The notes beneath the pieces are model-generated. The model was not told the origin of the DNA. It was given only the letters and a program-made list of their open reading frames with translations, and did not search any database. A program made the translations under genes and the position numbers. From the NCBI GenBank assembly GCA_937952245.1, contig CALFYS010000034.1, forward strand, positions 1 through 41,839: 41,839 bases of DNA, written 5' to 3'. Numbering within the stretch: position 1 is the stretch's first letter; each line of letters starts with the position of its first letter. Source of the stretch: an uncultured Alphaproteobacteria bacterium. Its GTDB lineage: Bacteria > Pseudomonadota > Alphaproteobacteria > Puniceispirillales > UBA1172. Below are positions 16,055-24,310 of the stretch, piece after piece.

Positions 16055-17329
16055 ATGTCTGATTTGTCTTCTGGTTTTTCCCGTGTAAACGGCCAGTTAT
16101 GTGTTGATGGCATCAACCTTCATGATCTGGCCACCGAATTTGGCACCCCGCTTTATGTCTATTCGGCGGCGGCGATCCGTGATGCCTATCAGCAATTTCA
16201 TGATGCTGTTTCTGGCGCGGATAGCCATATTCATTTTGCCCTGAAAGCCAATTCCAATTTGGCGGTTTTAAAACTGCTGGCCAATCTTGGCGCCGGGGCT
16301 GATATTGTTTCAGGCGGTGAAATGGAACGCGCCTTGGCGGCGGGAATCGCGCCGGAAAAGATTATCTTTTCAGGGGTCGGCAAAACCGATGCTGAATTGC
16401 TAGCGGCAATGCAAGCCGGGCTTGGCCAGATTAATGCGGAATCACCTGCCGAAGTGGAGGCCATTATCCGTCTGGCACAAGCCAATCATCACACCTGCCG
16501 TGTTGCCTTGCGGGTGAACCCGAATGTTGATGCCAAGACTCATGCCAAAATCGCAACCGGCAAAGATGACACGAAATTTGGAATCAGCATGGATGAATGC
16601 CCCGCGCTGTATCGCCGGATGGCGGAAAGCGGCGTCATCACCCCTGCGGGATTGGCGGTTCATATTGGCTCCCAGATTATGACATTGGAGCCTTTTGAAA
16701 ACGCTTGGCATAACTTGATGGATTTGGCCGAAGACTTGCGCCAGAGCGGGCTTGATGTCCCGGGGCTGGATCTTGGCGGCGGTTTGGGTGTTGATTACGC
16801 CACGGGCAAGCCCGCTGATGTTGCTGGTTTTGGGGCGTTGGTCACCCGAATGTTTGGCAATCGCAAATTCTCATTAGGGTTTGAGCCGGGACGCTGGATC
16901 ACCGCCGAAGCCGGGGCGTTGCTGACAAAAGTGATTTACACCAAAGAAGCCCCATCCAAGCAATTTGTGATTGTTGATGGCGCGATGAATGATTTGATCC
17001 GGCCCACGCTCTATGAGGCGTATCACCGGATTGAACCTGTTGGCGAAAACAACAATAAGGCCATGAACAAGCCTGCTGATATTGTTGGGCCTGTTTGTGA
17101 GACTGGTGATTACCTTGGGCTTAATCGTGATATGCCTGAATTATCAGAAGGCGATGTGCTGGCGGTGATGTCGGCGGGGGCTTATGGGGCGGTGATGCGG
17201 TCTTCGTATAATACCCGTCCCCCTGCCGCTGAAGTTTTGGTCATGGATGGTGAGGCGCATTTGGTCTCGCCACGGCAAACTGTTGCTGATTTGCTGGCGT
17301 TGGATACGATCCCCCATGTTTTGCGATAG
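16055..17329 (+). CDS. lysA: diaminopimelate decarboxylase
   Basis: A 424-residue PLP enzyme of the alanine-racemase fold type that decarboxylates meso-diaminopimelate to lysine. The PLP lysine is Lys64 in HFALKAN; other motifs are GADIVSGGEMERAL, HIGSQI, the GGGLGVDY phosphate loop, EPGRWI and the C-terminal VGPVCETGDYLG with the catalytic Cys, then AYGAVMRSSYN. ATG 16055 is chosen because it lies 8 bases after the lptM stop; a longer reading from 15998 would run through lptM. Relevant to the cell-wall genes at the other end of the window because it consumes the same mDAP. Confidence 0.97.
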   Translation: MSDLSSGFSRVNGQLCVDGINLHDLATEFGTPLYVYSAAAIRDAYQQFHDAVSGADSHIHFALKANSNLAVLKLLANLGAGADIVSGGEMERALAAGIAPEKIIFSGVGKTDAELLAAMQAGLGQINAESPAEVEAIIRLAQANHHTCRVALRVNPNVDAKTHAKIATGKDDTKFGISMDECPALYRRMAESGVITPAGLAVHIGSQIMTLEPFENAWHNLMDLAEDLRQSGLDVPGLDLGGGLGVDYATGKPADVAGFGALVTRMFGNRKFSLGFEPGRWITAEAGALLTKVIYTKEAPSKQFVIVDGAMNDLIRPTLYEAYHRIEPVGENNNKAMNKPADIVGPVCETGDYLGLNRDMPELSEGDVLAVMSAGAYGAVMRSSYNTRPPAAEVLVMDGEAHLVSPRQTVADLLALDTIPHVLR

Positions 17330-17334
17330 GCGAA

Positions 17335-17937
17335 TTATTCAACAGGGCGCAGGACAGGCACGACAATAATCTCCGTCACCACATCATCGTCGATCAGTTT
17401 TTCTAACGTGATTTGGGTGGTAAAGGCCATCACCGTATCACCCGCCATCACCGGCGCATCAAGCGAAATGGTTTTTTCCGCCAATACCGCGCCAAATTGA
17501 TCCGAAACCGTGACCAAAAGATCAGGCGAATGAACAGGCCAACCTGAAATATTGGTGACTTCACCCAACACCCTGATCGTGTCGCGGCGGCGGGTGGCGC
17601 TCAACCGGCCCACCTCAACCACCGTCAAATCAGGGGTGATGGTCAGCCCCATGGATTGATAGACAGCCACCATCGGCGGTGATAAAGCCGAGATTGTATG
17701 CCGATAGATACTGAGCGTCGCGGTCAGCACAATCGCCAGCACGATCATCCCTGCCGTCAGCCGCCATGATTTTAATTGCTGGATTAAATCCGCGTCTTCA
17801 GTGGCGACATTTGCGCCACCTCGTTTGGCTTCCCAAATATGACTGCACACAGAACACCGCACGCGCCGACCGCCTGTTTTAATATCAGCCGTTTCAACCC
17901 TGAAAATTGTTTCACAATGCGGACACGTCAGCAGCAT
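17335..17937 (-). CDS. MJ0042-type zinc-ribbon membrane protein
   Basis: A 200-residue protein: an N-terminal zinc ribbon of the MJ0042 type (TCPHC at residues 4-8 and RCSVCSHIW near 27-35), an acidic linker, a transmembrane segment at about 62-80, and a C-terminal periplasmic beta domain of the DUF3426 kind with VLGEVTNISGWPV. Function unknown. It converges on lysA with 5 bases between them. In many alphaproteobacteria this gene is divergent from ftsE-ftsX-ydcF; here ydcF follows directly and ftsEX is missing. A TATAGT hexamer lies about 25 bases before the start. Confidence 0.85.
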   Translation of the reverse strand: MLLTCPHCETIFRVETADIKTGGRRVRCSVCSHIWEAKRGGANVATEDADLIQQLKSWRLTAGMIVLAIVLTATLSIYRHTISALSPPMVAVYQSMGLTITPDLTVVEVGRLSATRRRDTIRVLGEVTNISGWPVHSPDLLVTVSDQFGAVLAEKTISLDAPVMAGDTVMAFTTQITLEKLIDDDVVTEIIVVPVLRPVE

Positions 17938-17972
17938 CTTTTCACCTTTTTTCTGATCCTACTATAGCAAGA

Positions 17973-17990
17973 ACTGGCGGCTTCGCCAGT
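17973..17990. repeat. perfect hairpin in divergent intergenic region
   Basis: ACTGGCG (17973-17979) and CGCCAGT (17984-17990) around GCTT. There is no T-run on either strand, so it is not a terminator; it may be an operator, a leader hairpin, or a scar left when ftsEX was lost. Confidence 0.5.
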
Positions 17991-18049
17991 GGTGATCATA
18001 TTTCAGATCATCACATTACAACAGCGGAACATTCGTGTATGGTGACGCC

Positions 18050-18694
18050 ATGAAGGGTTCAATTTTACATCGCGCCGTTACATTAAGCCTTGTGTTGGGG
18101 CTTGTTCTGGCGGCTGTGTTCATCGCCATGGTTCAGCAATTTGCCCATGCTGTTGGCCCCCATACTATTAATAAGGATGGGAACGCGTTTGATACTGCCG
18201 AAAAAGCAAAAGCCGGAATTGTGATCGCCACCGGCAGCGAAGGCCGCCTTAATGCCGGGCTGGCGTTAATGCTTGATCATCAGATTGAGCATTTGTTGAT
18301 CTCTGGCACGGGCGCCGGGGTGAATAAATCTGATATTCTGAGGGTCGCCAATCAAAACGGCCAGTTTGATGCCGCTCCATTAAAGCAAATGATCACCTGC
18401 TGTGTTGAGCTTGATCCAGCGGCGTCCAACACATTGGGCAACGCTGAACAATCGGAACAATGGGCAGAACAGCATGACTTATCCACCATCATTTTGGTGA
18501 CATCTGATTTTCATATGCCAAGGGCTTTGGCCATGTTCCAAGCCGCCATGCCAGACCGTCAGATCATCGCCCATCGCGTCGCCACACCATGGCTAATGCC
18601 TGATCAATTTGGCGCGTTAAGATGGTGGCAATCGCTTCGGCGGGTGCAAATCATCAGCCGTGAGATGATCAAATATTACGCCTATCAAATTTAA
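18050..18694 (+). CDS. YdcF/DUF218 (ElyC/SanA-type) membrane-anchored protein
   Basis: A 214-residue protein with an N-terminal membrane anchor (about residues 8-30) and a DUF218 domain. Motifs: AGIVIATGSEGRLNAGLALM, HLLISGTGAGVNKSDIL, the two-cysteine segment ITCCVELDPAASNT and ILVTSDFHMPRALAMF. ElyC/SanA relatives act in envelope biogenesis and lipid-carrier metabolism; no activity is defined for this one. ATG 18050 is used; GTG 18035 in the same frame is possible. It is divergent from the zinc-ribbon gene. Confidence 0.85.
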   Translation: MKGSILHRAVTLSLVLGLVLAAVFIAMVQQFAHAVGPHTINKDGNAFDTAEKAKAGIVIATGSEGRLNAGLALMLDHQIEHLLISGTGAGVNKSDILRVANQNGQFDAAPLKQMITCCVELDPAASNTLGNAEQSEQWAEQHDLSTIILVTSDFHMPRALAMFQAAMPDRQIIAHRVATPWLMPDQFGALRWWQSLRRVQIISREMIKYYAYQI

Positions 18695-18713
18695 CACTGC
18701 CGCAACGACAGGC

Positions 18714-19601
18714 TTAATCCAACTGGCCAATATCCTTAATTTTGGATCGAATATCGCGGGTACGGCGAAACAAGTCTTCTAGCTTTTCAGCTTCTTTCCA
18801 GCGAATCGCCCGCTGAAGATACGAAAGGTCTTCGTTAAACCGCCCCAGCATTTCCAACACCGCGTCGCTGTTATTGATGAAAATATCACGCCACATCACC
18901 GGATCAGATGCCGCGATGCGGGTGAAATCGCGGAAGCCGGAAGCGGAATATTTCATCACATCATTTTGCACTTGCTGTTCAAAATCAAACGCTGTGCCAA
19001 CAATGGTATAAGCGATCAAATGCGGCAGGTGAGACGTGATGGCTAAAACACGGTCATGGTATTCAACGGTCATGCTTTCCACCAGCGCGCCCATGCCCAA
19101 TAAGAATTGGGTGAAATCAGCGGTGACCTGTTCATCCACACCATCGGGCAAGATAATCCAATAGCGATCTTTAAAGAGCGTCGCAAACCCCGCTTCAGGG
19201 CCTGAATATTCTGTCCCCGCAATCGGGTGAGACGGCAAGAAATGAACCCCAGATGGGATCAAAGGGGAGACATCTTTGATAACCGAAGCTTTGGTTGAGC
19301 CTGTGTCGGTGACCACCGCACCCGGTTTCAAAGATGGCGCAAACTCAGCCACCGCGGAAGCCATGGCGCCAACAGGGATCGCCAAAATCACCAGATCAGC
19401 ATCGCGCACCGCCTCACTTGCTGTTTCGGTGACCTCATCCCCAAGGCCAATTTTTTGGGCGGTGGCACGAACCGTTTCATCACGGTCAAAGGCCATGATC
19501 CGTTCCACCAGACCTTGTGATTGGCAAGCGCGAATAACAGAAGAGCCAATCAGACCAAGACCAATAACAGCAATCGTCTTGTATGTCTTTTGAGGGGTCA
19601 T
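18714..19601 (-). CDS. tyrA: prephenate/arogenate dehydrogenase
   Basis: A 295-residue NAD(P)-dependent enzyme of tyrosine synthesis. The Rossmann motif IGLGLIGSS starts near residue 13; the prephenate-binding segment HFLPSHPIAGTEYSGPEAGF carries the catalytic His, followed by HLIAYTIVGTA and the helical dimerisation domain with SGFRDFTRIAASDP. There is no ACT or chorismate-mutase domain fused. The start overlaps the hisC stop by 3 bases, indicating one transcript: methyltransferase, chorismate mutase, hisC, tyrA. Confidence 0.94.
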   Translation of the reverse strand: MTPQKTYKTIAVIGLGLIGSSVIRACQSQGLVERIMAFDRDETVRATAQKIGLGDEVTETASEAVRDADLVILAIPVGAMASAVAEFAPSLKPGAVVTDTGSTKASVIKDVSPLIPSGVHFLPSHPIAGTEYSGPEAGFATLFKDRYWIILPDGVDEQVTADFTQFLLGMGALVESMTVEYHDRVLAITSHLPHLIAYTIVGTAFDFEQQVQNDVMKYSASGFRDFTRIAASDPVMWRDIFINNSDAVLEMLGRFNEDLSYLQRAIRWKEAEKLEDLFRRTRDIRSKIKDIGQLD

Positions 19602-20704
19602 CAGGATGCCCCCCCATTTATTTCAGCGGCGAAATCTTTAAACGCGGTTGCGGTGATCTCCATCTCTTCGGCATCCCCCAAAGACATGCGCAAACAATCA
19701 GGCAGGCCATAAGGCACCATTTTCCGAAGCTGAATTCCCCGCTGTGCCATAAAGGCATGGGCGGCGGCGGCTTGATCGGCATCAGCAAATTTGATCAGGA
19801 AAAAATTGGCGCTTGATGGCAAGGCTTCAAACCCCGCTTGGGTGATGGAATCCTGCATCCTTGGCAACCATGTGGTGTTATGGGCAACGCTCTGGTCAAA
19901 GAACGCCCGGTCTAAAACCGCGGCACGGCCAGCGGCGGCGGCGGCGGTATTGACGCTAAACGGCCCTCTGATCGAGGCCAGAACATTCAAAATCGGCAAG
20001 GGGAAATATCCCCATCCCAAGCGCAAAGACCCTAAACCAAAAATCTTTGAAAACGTCCGCAACATGACGATATTGTCATGGCGTTCGACATATTCAGCCC
20101 CATCGGTGTAAGTCTTGTCATCGGCGGGGATATATTCGGCGTAAGCGCTATCAAGAACAATAATCACATCTTTTGGAACAGCGGCGATCAAGCGTTCGAC
20201 TTCTGATTTCGTGATCATCGTGCCCGTGGGGTTGTTGGGATTGGCCAGAAAAATGATCCGTGTTTTTGGCGTTAAAGCCTTAATAATCGCATCAACACTA
20301 ACGGTCAGGTTTTCATCCATGGCGGTGACAGGAATCCCGCCCGCGATCTTAATGGCTTGCGGGAAGACCAAAAACCCATATTGGGTGATGATGGCTTCAT
20401 CACCATTGTCCAAATAGGCGGTGCATAACAGGCCGATCAATTCATCTGACCCATTGCTGGGCAGGATATGATCAGGGTTAAGATCAAACCGTTCGGCGAT
20501 CGCGTTGACCAAATCGCGGCTAATCTGTTCGGGATAGCGATGCAAATCAGCGCCGATTGTTTGCAACGCTTCGACCGCTTTTGGTGATGGGCCCAACGCC
20601 CCTTCATTGACCGACAACCTGATCTGGCGGCCTTCGGGCAAAGGCGTGACATCAGGGCGATAAGACACCAAAGATTGAACAGAAGGTTTAGGGGTGATCG
20701 TCAT
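19601..20704 (-). CDS. hisC: histidinol-phosphate / aromatic aminotransferase
   Basis: A 367-residue fold-type-I PLP aminotransferase. Visible: LPSNGSDELI phosphate-binding region, ANPNNPTG (Asn157), VLDSAYAEY (Asp185, Tyr188) and the PLP lysine Lys220 in RTFSKIFGLGSLRLGW. Placement between chorismate mutase and tyrA suggests it serves phenylalanine/tyrosine synthesis in addition to, or instead of, histidine synthesis; dual HisC/aromatic aminotransferases are known in this neighbourhood. It overlaps tyrA. Confidence 0.92.
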   Translation of the reverse strand: MTITPKPSVQSLVSYRPDVTPLPEGRQIRLSVNEGALGPSPKAVEALQTIGADLHRYPEQISRDLVNAIAERFDLNPDHILPSNGSDELIGLLCTAYLDNGDEAIITQYGFLVFPQAIKIAGGIPVTAMDENLTVSVDAIIKALTPKTRIIFLANPNNPTGTMITKSEVERLIAAVPKDVIIVLDSAYAEYIPADDKTYTDGAEYVERHDNIVMLRTFSKIFGLGSLRLGWGYFPLPILNVLASIRGPFSVNTAAAAAGRAAVLDRAFFDQSVAHNTTWLPRMQDSITQAGFEALPSSANFFLIKFADADQAAAAHAFMAQRGIQLRKMVPYGLPDCLRMSLGDAEEMEITATAFKDFAAEINGGAS

Positions 20705-20718
20705 GTTGAATCCACCGA

Positions 20719-21390
20719 TTAAAGCGTGCGTTTTTGAATTATACCAATCAGACCATCCGCATCAGCATGATAGCCGTCATGTTCAATGATCTTGCCATCC
20801 TCTACGGATAACGTGACATCCGCTTCTGAAGCATCTGGCAATTGCCGCGATAGAATAACCGCATCTTTAATCGCCATGCCAGCAATTTCTTGGCCTTGAA
20901 CAAAAGGCGTGATGGCCATGATGTAAACCTTTTCATCCTGACCAAGCAAATCATCAAGCCAATCAACATCACCATCTTGATAAGCCAAGACACCCAAATC
21001 CGCATCCCCTTTGGCGATGGCGGTGATCACTTGGGCGGCATTGGGTTTGATGGGGCCATCAATGGCAGAACCAAAACAAAACGCCGCGGTTGATCGCATC
21101 TGGTCATCATCCGTCATGGCGATTTTAAGCCGCTGTTGATTGCTGATGTTATTGGCGATCATTTGCCGCCAAATCACTTCGATCATCTGTGGCGGCAGTG
21201 AGGATTGCCTGACCAGCCCTCTGATCAAATCAGCTTCACGCCCAGGCCGGAAAATTTGTTGTCCGCTTTTGGCGGCAACAACTTCAGCCGCCAGCGCGGC
21301 ACGGTCTTGGATGGCGGACAGAATCTGTTGGTCCAGCGCATCAATTTTGCTTCGAACCTCTGTCAGTTTTTCTTGATCAGATGACGTCAT
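20719..21390 (-). CDS. chorismate mutase (AroQ) with degenerate C-terminal domain
   Basis: A 223-residue protein. Residues about 5-90 are an AroQ-type chorismate mutase: the EVRSKIDALDQQILSAIQDR helix, AALAAEVVAAKSG and the READLIRGL helix. The C-terminal 130 residues form an alpha/beta domain beginning LKIAMTDDD that resembles the periplasmic-binding-like fold of prephenate dehydratase but shows no recognisable dehydratase TRF motif or ACT domain; it is probably a non-catalytic remnant or regulatory domain. Such two-part proteins upstream of hisC-tyrA occur in alphaproteobacteria. The gap to hisC is 14 bases. Confidence 0.87.
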   Translation of the reverse strand: MTSSDQEKLTEVRSKIDALDQQILSAIQDRAALAAEVVAAKSGQQIFRPGREADLIRGLVRQSSLPPQMIEVIWRQMIANNISNQQRLKIAMTDDDQMRSTAAFCFGSAIDGPIKPNAAQVITAIAKGDADLGVLAYQDGDVDWLDDLLGQDEKVYIMAITPFVQGQEIAGMAIKDAVILSRQLPDASEADVTLSVEDGKIIEHDGYHADADGLIGIIQKRTL

Positions 21391-21430
21391 GCCGCTCTCA
21401 ATAAATTACCGTGTTCCTATTATAAAGATT

Positions 21431-22198
21431 CTATTCAGAAGATCTTGGAGATTTTACCCCTGCCCATTGCCCTGCTGCTTTGATCCGAGCCTTTTTCTTG
21501 GCGGGGGCGCGATCTCCTCTTACGGCATAAATCATTTTCGCCGCTTCGACAATCAAAACACCACCCATGGGGTTGGGAAGACGTTCCACAAAAGGCGCGT
21601 AACGAGGATAAAACCGCGATTGCGACGGCGGGGCAGCAAGCGCCTGATGAATTTTGATGTCATCAAAGCCATGGTCTTGCAAAAGATGTTTGATCTGATT
21701 GGACGAATACGGCTGGCCACGGCCAAAAGGCGTGTCCTCGCGTCCTGCCCACATACTGCTGCGATGCGGCACCACCAGCACCAACCGGCCTTGGCCTTTT
21801 AACACCCGCCACAATTCATCCGCCATGTCTTTGGGGACAGCGGCGGATTCAAAGCAATGGATCACCAACAGCAAATCCAAACTGGCATCCAGCAAGGGCA
21901 ATTGATGTTCATCCACCAACGCTTGGCGGCGCGGCAACCGCGGGCTGGGCGGCCATGGCGTGATCTCACCTGCTGTTGTTTGCAGATTGACCAAATGAGG
22001 GTAATGCTCGCTGATATATTTCAAATAAGGTCGTGCGTATCCCAAAGCCACGACATCAAGATCATGACGATTTTCACCATAGGCGGATAACAACACAGGC
22101 TTTAATTTGCGGGCAATCAAATGCCGTGCCATTCGCCCCATGGCCGATTGATAGAATAAGGGGATGGGATGCTCTGCTCTTGTTTCAGCCCTTGCCAT
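21431..22198 (-). CDS. class I SAM-dependent methyltransferase-like protein
   Basis: A 255-residue protein with the Methyltransf_11 layout. Motif I is unusual (VVALGYARPYLKY in place of DLGCGTG), followed by LPLLDASLDLLLVIHCFES and ELWRVLKGQGRLVLVVPHR, which are motifs III and post-III. The C-terminal tail is basic (APAKKKARIKAAG). Substrate unknown. It is divergent from gloB, a pairing common in alphaproteobacteria, and heads the chorismate mutase-hisC-tyrA transcript with a 40-base gap. Confidence 0.85.
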   Translation of the reverse strand: MARAETRAEHPIPLFYQSAMGRMARHLIARKLKPVLLSAYGENRHDLDVVALGYARPYLKYISEHYPHLVNLQTTAGEITPWPPSPRLPRRQALVDEHQLPLLDASLDLLLVIHCFESAAVPKDMADELWRVLKGQGRLVLVVPHRSSMWAGREDTPFGRGQPYSSNQIKHLLQDHGFDDIKIHQALAAPPSQSRFYPRYAPFVERLPNPMGGVLIVEAAKMIYAVRGDRAPAKKKARIKAAGQWAGVKSPRSSE

Positions 22199-22294
22199 GA
22201 CCTAAACCTTGCTTGCCTCTTGATCTCCATTGTGTTGAATTCTATTTCAAGACCATAATAACGTCTGAGATATAACCTGTCGTTGGAGAATAAA

Positions 22295-23089
22295 ATGTCT
22301 GTTTCAACATCTGGCCAATGGTATCGTATTCCTGCGCTGAAAGATAACTATATTTGGATGCTGGAAAACCCATCCACGGGCGCCTTGGCGATTGTTGACC
22401 CCGGGGAAGCAGACGCGGTGATGGCCGCGCTTAAGGCGCATCACCTGACCCCGACAGAGATTATCAACACCCACCATCATTTTGACCATACCGATGGCAA
22501 TGCCGCCTTAAGGGAAGCCTTTGATATTCCCTTGATGGCACCAGCCTCCGAACAAGCGCGAATTGCCGATATAACCACCCCTGTCAGCCATGGTGATCAG
22601 GTCACCATCGCGGGTTATGCCGCCCATGTGATCGAAACCCCCGGCCATACCACCGGCCATGTTGCCTTTCATCTGCCGGATATTGGCGGCGATCATGGCA
22701 TTGCCTTTGTGGGGGATACATTATTTTCAATGGGCTGTGGCCGGGTGTTTGAAGGCACGATGGCTGAAATGTGGAACTCGCTTGCGGCGTTGCGGGATTT
22801 GCCGGACAACACGTTAATCTGTGCTGGGCATGAATATTCAGCCGCCAACGCGGAATATGTCGCTTCCTTGAATTGGTCACGCCAAGATGCTGATGACCGG
22901 ATGGCGGAAATCAAATCCTTACGCGCCCAAGATGAGCCAACCTTGCCCGTGATGTTGGGCGTGGAAAAAAAGGCCAATCCGTTCTTGAATTGCGACCAAA
23001 CCGATTTGATGCAAGCCTTGGATATGCCCGAAGGTTCAGACCCAGCGGAGGTTTTTGCCGCCTTAAGAACAGGCAAAGATCAGTTCTAA
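22295..23089 (+). CDS. gloB: hydroxyacylglutathione hydrolase (glyoxalase II)
   Basis: A 264-residue metallo-beta-lactamase-fold thioesterase that hydrolyses S-lactoylglutathione, finishing methylglyoxal detoxification. Metal motif THHHFDH (His60, His62, Asp64, His65), then ETPGHTTGH, GDTLFSMGCGRVFEG and CAGHEYSAAN; the C-terminal glutathione-binding KANPFLN is also present. ATG 22295 follows TTGGAGA at a normal distance. The TTG at 22283 is a less likely start. The gene is monocistronic, with folB convergent 10 bases downstream. Confidence 0.96.
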   Translation: MSVSTSGQWYRIPALKDNYIWMLENPSTGALAIVDPGEADAVMAALKAHHLTPTEIINTHHHFDHTDGNAALREAFDIPLMAPASEQARIADITTPVSHGDQVTIAGYAAHVIETPGHTTGHVAFHLPDIGGDHGIAFVGDTLFSMGCGRVFEGTMAEMWNSLAALRDLPDNTLICAGHEYSAANAEYVASLNWSRQDADDRMAEIKSLRAQDEPTLPVMLGVEKKANPFLNCDQTDLMQALDMPEGSDPAEVFAALRTGKDQF

Positions 23090-23098
23090 ATCCTTGGC

Positions 23099-23476
23099 TT
23101 AACCAATATTGGACAGGCGATACGCCACTGTTTTGCAATTCGGATAAACATCAGGCTTTTGGGTGGTCACCGCCACGCCTTCAACATCTTTTAGGGCTGA
23201 AATCGCATCAAAAATGCGGCGCGCCAATGTTTCCTGCAAATCATAATGCTGGGCTTCGGCAAGGTGGATCACCGCTTCACGAACTTGATCATAATCCAGC
23301 GTGTCTGCAACGGTATCAGCGGTGGGTTCATTTTCAGGGTCTAACCGGACTTCAACATCAATCAGAACACGCTGTTTTTCAGCACGTTCAAAGTCATGCA
23401 GACCAATCGAACAAATCACTTCGACTTCGCGCAAAAATACCGTGCGCGCTATGGGTAAAGATTTATTTTGAGTCAC
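23099..23476 (-). CDS. folB: dihydroneopterin aldolase
   Basis: A 125-residue enzyme of folate synthesis that cleaves dihydroneopterin to hydroxymethyl-dihydropterin and glycolaldehyde. The N-terminal VICSIGLHDFERAEKQRV carries the catalytic Glu30; the LDYDQVREAV segment and the TTQKPDVYP region with the active-site Lys follow. Usual length. It overlaps the upstream SDR gene by 4 bases, and together they form a small pterin operon. Confidence 0.92.
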   Translation of the reverse strand: MTQNKSLPIARTVFLREVEVICSIGLHDFERAEKQRVLIDVEVRLDPENEPTADTVADTLDYDQVREAVIHLAEAQHYDLQETLARRIFDAISALKDVEGVAVTTQKPDVYPNCKTVAYRLSNIG

Positions 23477-24267
23477 GAAGACGATACCTCTTCAAGAAAA
23501 GCCACATCACGATTAGGCGGGCTTAGATGCAAGCCGCCATCAATGGTAATGGTATGACCTGTCATGGAGGTTGTGTCCAGTATCATTATCGCGGCGCGGG
23601 CAATATCATCCAGCATCGCCCCTTGCCGAAGCGGATTGCGTTGATGGGCAATTTTATATTCGGCATCGGTTTGATCGCCTGAACGAAGGGTGATGCCCGG
23701 GGCAATGGCATTGACCCTGATATGAGGGGCATAGGCTTGCGCCGCCAATGTGGTCAGGCCATCCATGGCAATTTTCGACAGGGTGTAGCTGTAATAATCA
23801 GGGTTCAGCCCGCTCAATTTGGCATCAGTGATGTTGATCACCGCCCCTTTGGTGGTGGGGAATTTTGGTTTGATCATAGCGGCAAAAGCGCGGGTCATCA
23901 CCGCAGGGGCGGTCATATTCACCGCCATATGCCGGTTGATCATCTCAGCGGAAACCGTATCAGCATCATCAAGATCAAACAAAGACGCGTTGTGGATTAA
24001 CCCCATCACCCCTTCATGGATGGGCAGGGATAAAACCAAGGCTTCAGCCGCGGCAGCATCCGCAAGATCAGCTTGATGCAAAAAACACCGCCCGCCAAAT
24101 TTTTGAATCTGATGGGCGGTATCCTCCGCCGCTTCCGCTGAGGCGCGATAATGCAAATGCACCACCCAACCGCGGCGCGCCAGATCAAGCGCCAAATGAC
24201 GGCCAACCCGCTTGGAGGCGCCAGTGATTAAAACCGATTTCGGCGTGTGATCTTTCATAATGCCCAT
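23473..24267 (-). CDS. pteridine-reductase-like SDR (FolM/PTR1 type)
   Basis: A 264-residue short-chain dehydrogenase. The cofactor motif is TGASKRVG, which fits the TGxxxRxG form special to pteridine reductases instead of the general TGxxxGxG. At the usual catalytic Ser position there is INITDAK with Asp, as in PTR1 and FolM, and YxxxK is Tyr161/Lys165. These features plus the 4-base overlap with folB indicate reduction of dihydromonapterin or dihydrofolate/biopterin. It may provide dihydrofolate-reductase activity if no folA exists. A short GGGG site precedes ATG 24267; ATG 24258 is an alternative. Confidence 0.85.
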   Translation of the reverse strand: MGIMKDHTPKSVLITGASKRVGRHLALDLARRGWVVHLHYRASAEAAEDTAHQIQKFGGRCFLHQADLADAAAAEALVLSLPIHEGVMGLIHNASLFDLDDADTVSAEMINRHMAVNMTAPAVMTRAFAAMIKPKFPTTKGAVINITDAKLSGLNPDYYSYTLSKIAMDGLTTLAAQAYAPHIRVNAIAPGITLRSGDQTDAEYKIAHQRNPLRQGAMLDDIARAAIMILDTTSMTGHTITIDGGLHLSPPNRDVAFLEEVSSS

Positions 24268-24310
24268 TAGAGACCCCTTTATTCTGGTGCTGATGCCAGC
24301 ACGGCTGGGG

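Noticed and set aside
17973..17990. perfect hairpin considered as a terminator
   Set aside because: It lies between divergent starts and has no T-run on either side.
22990..23526. 178-codon plus-strand frame across the end of gloB and folB
   Set aside because: Overlaps two clear genes in other frames and shows no motif.
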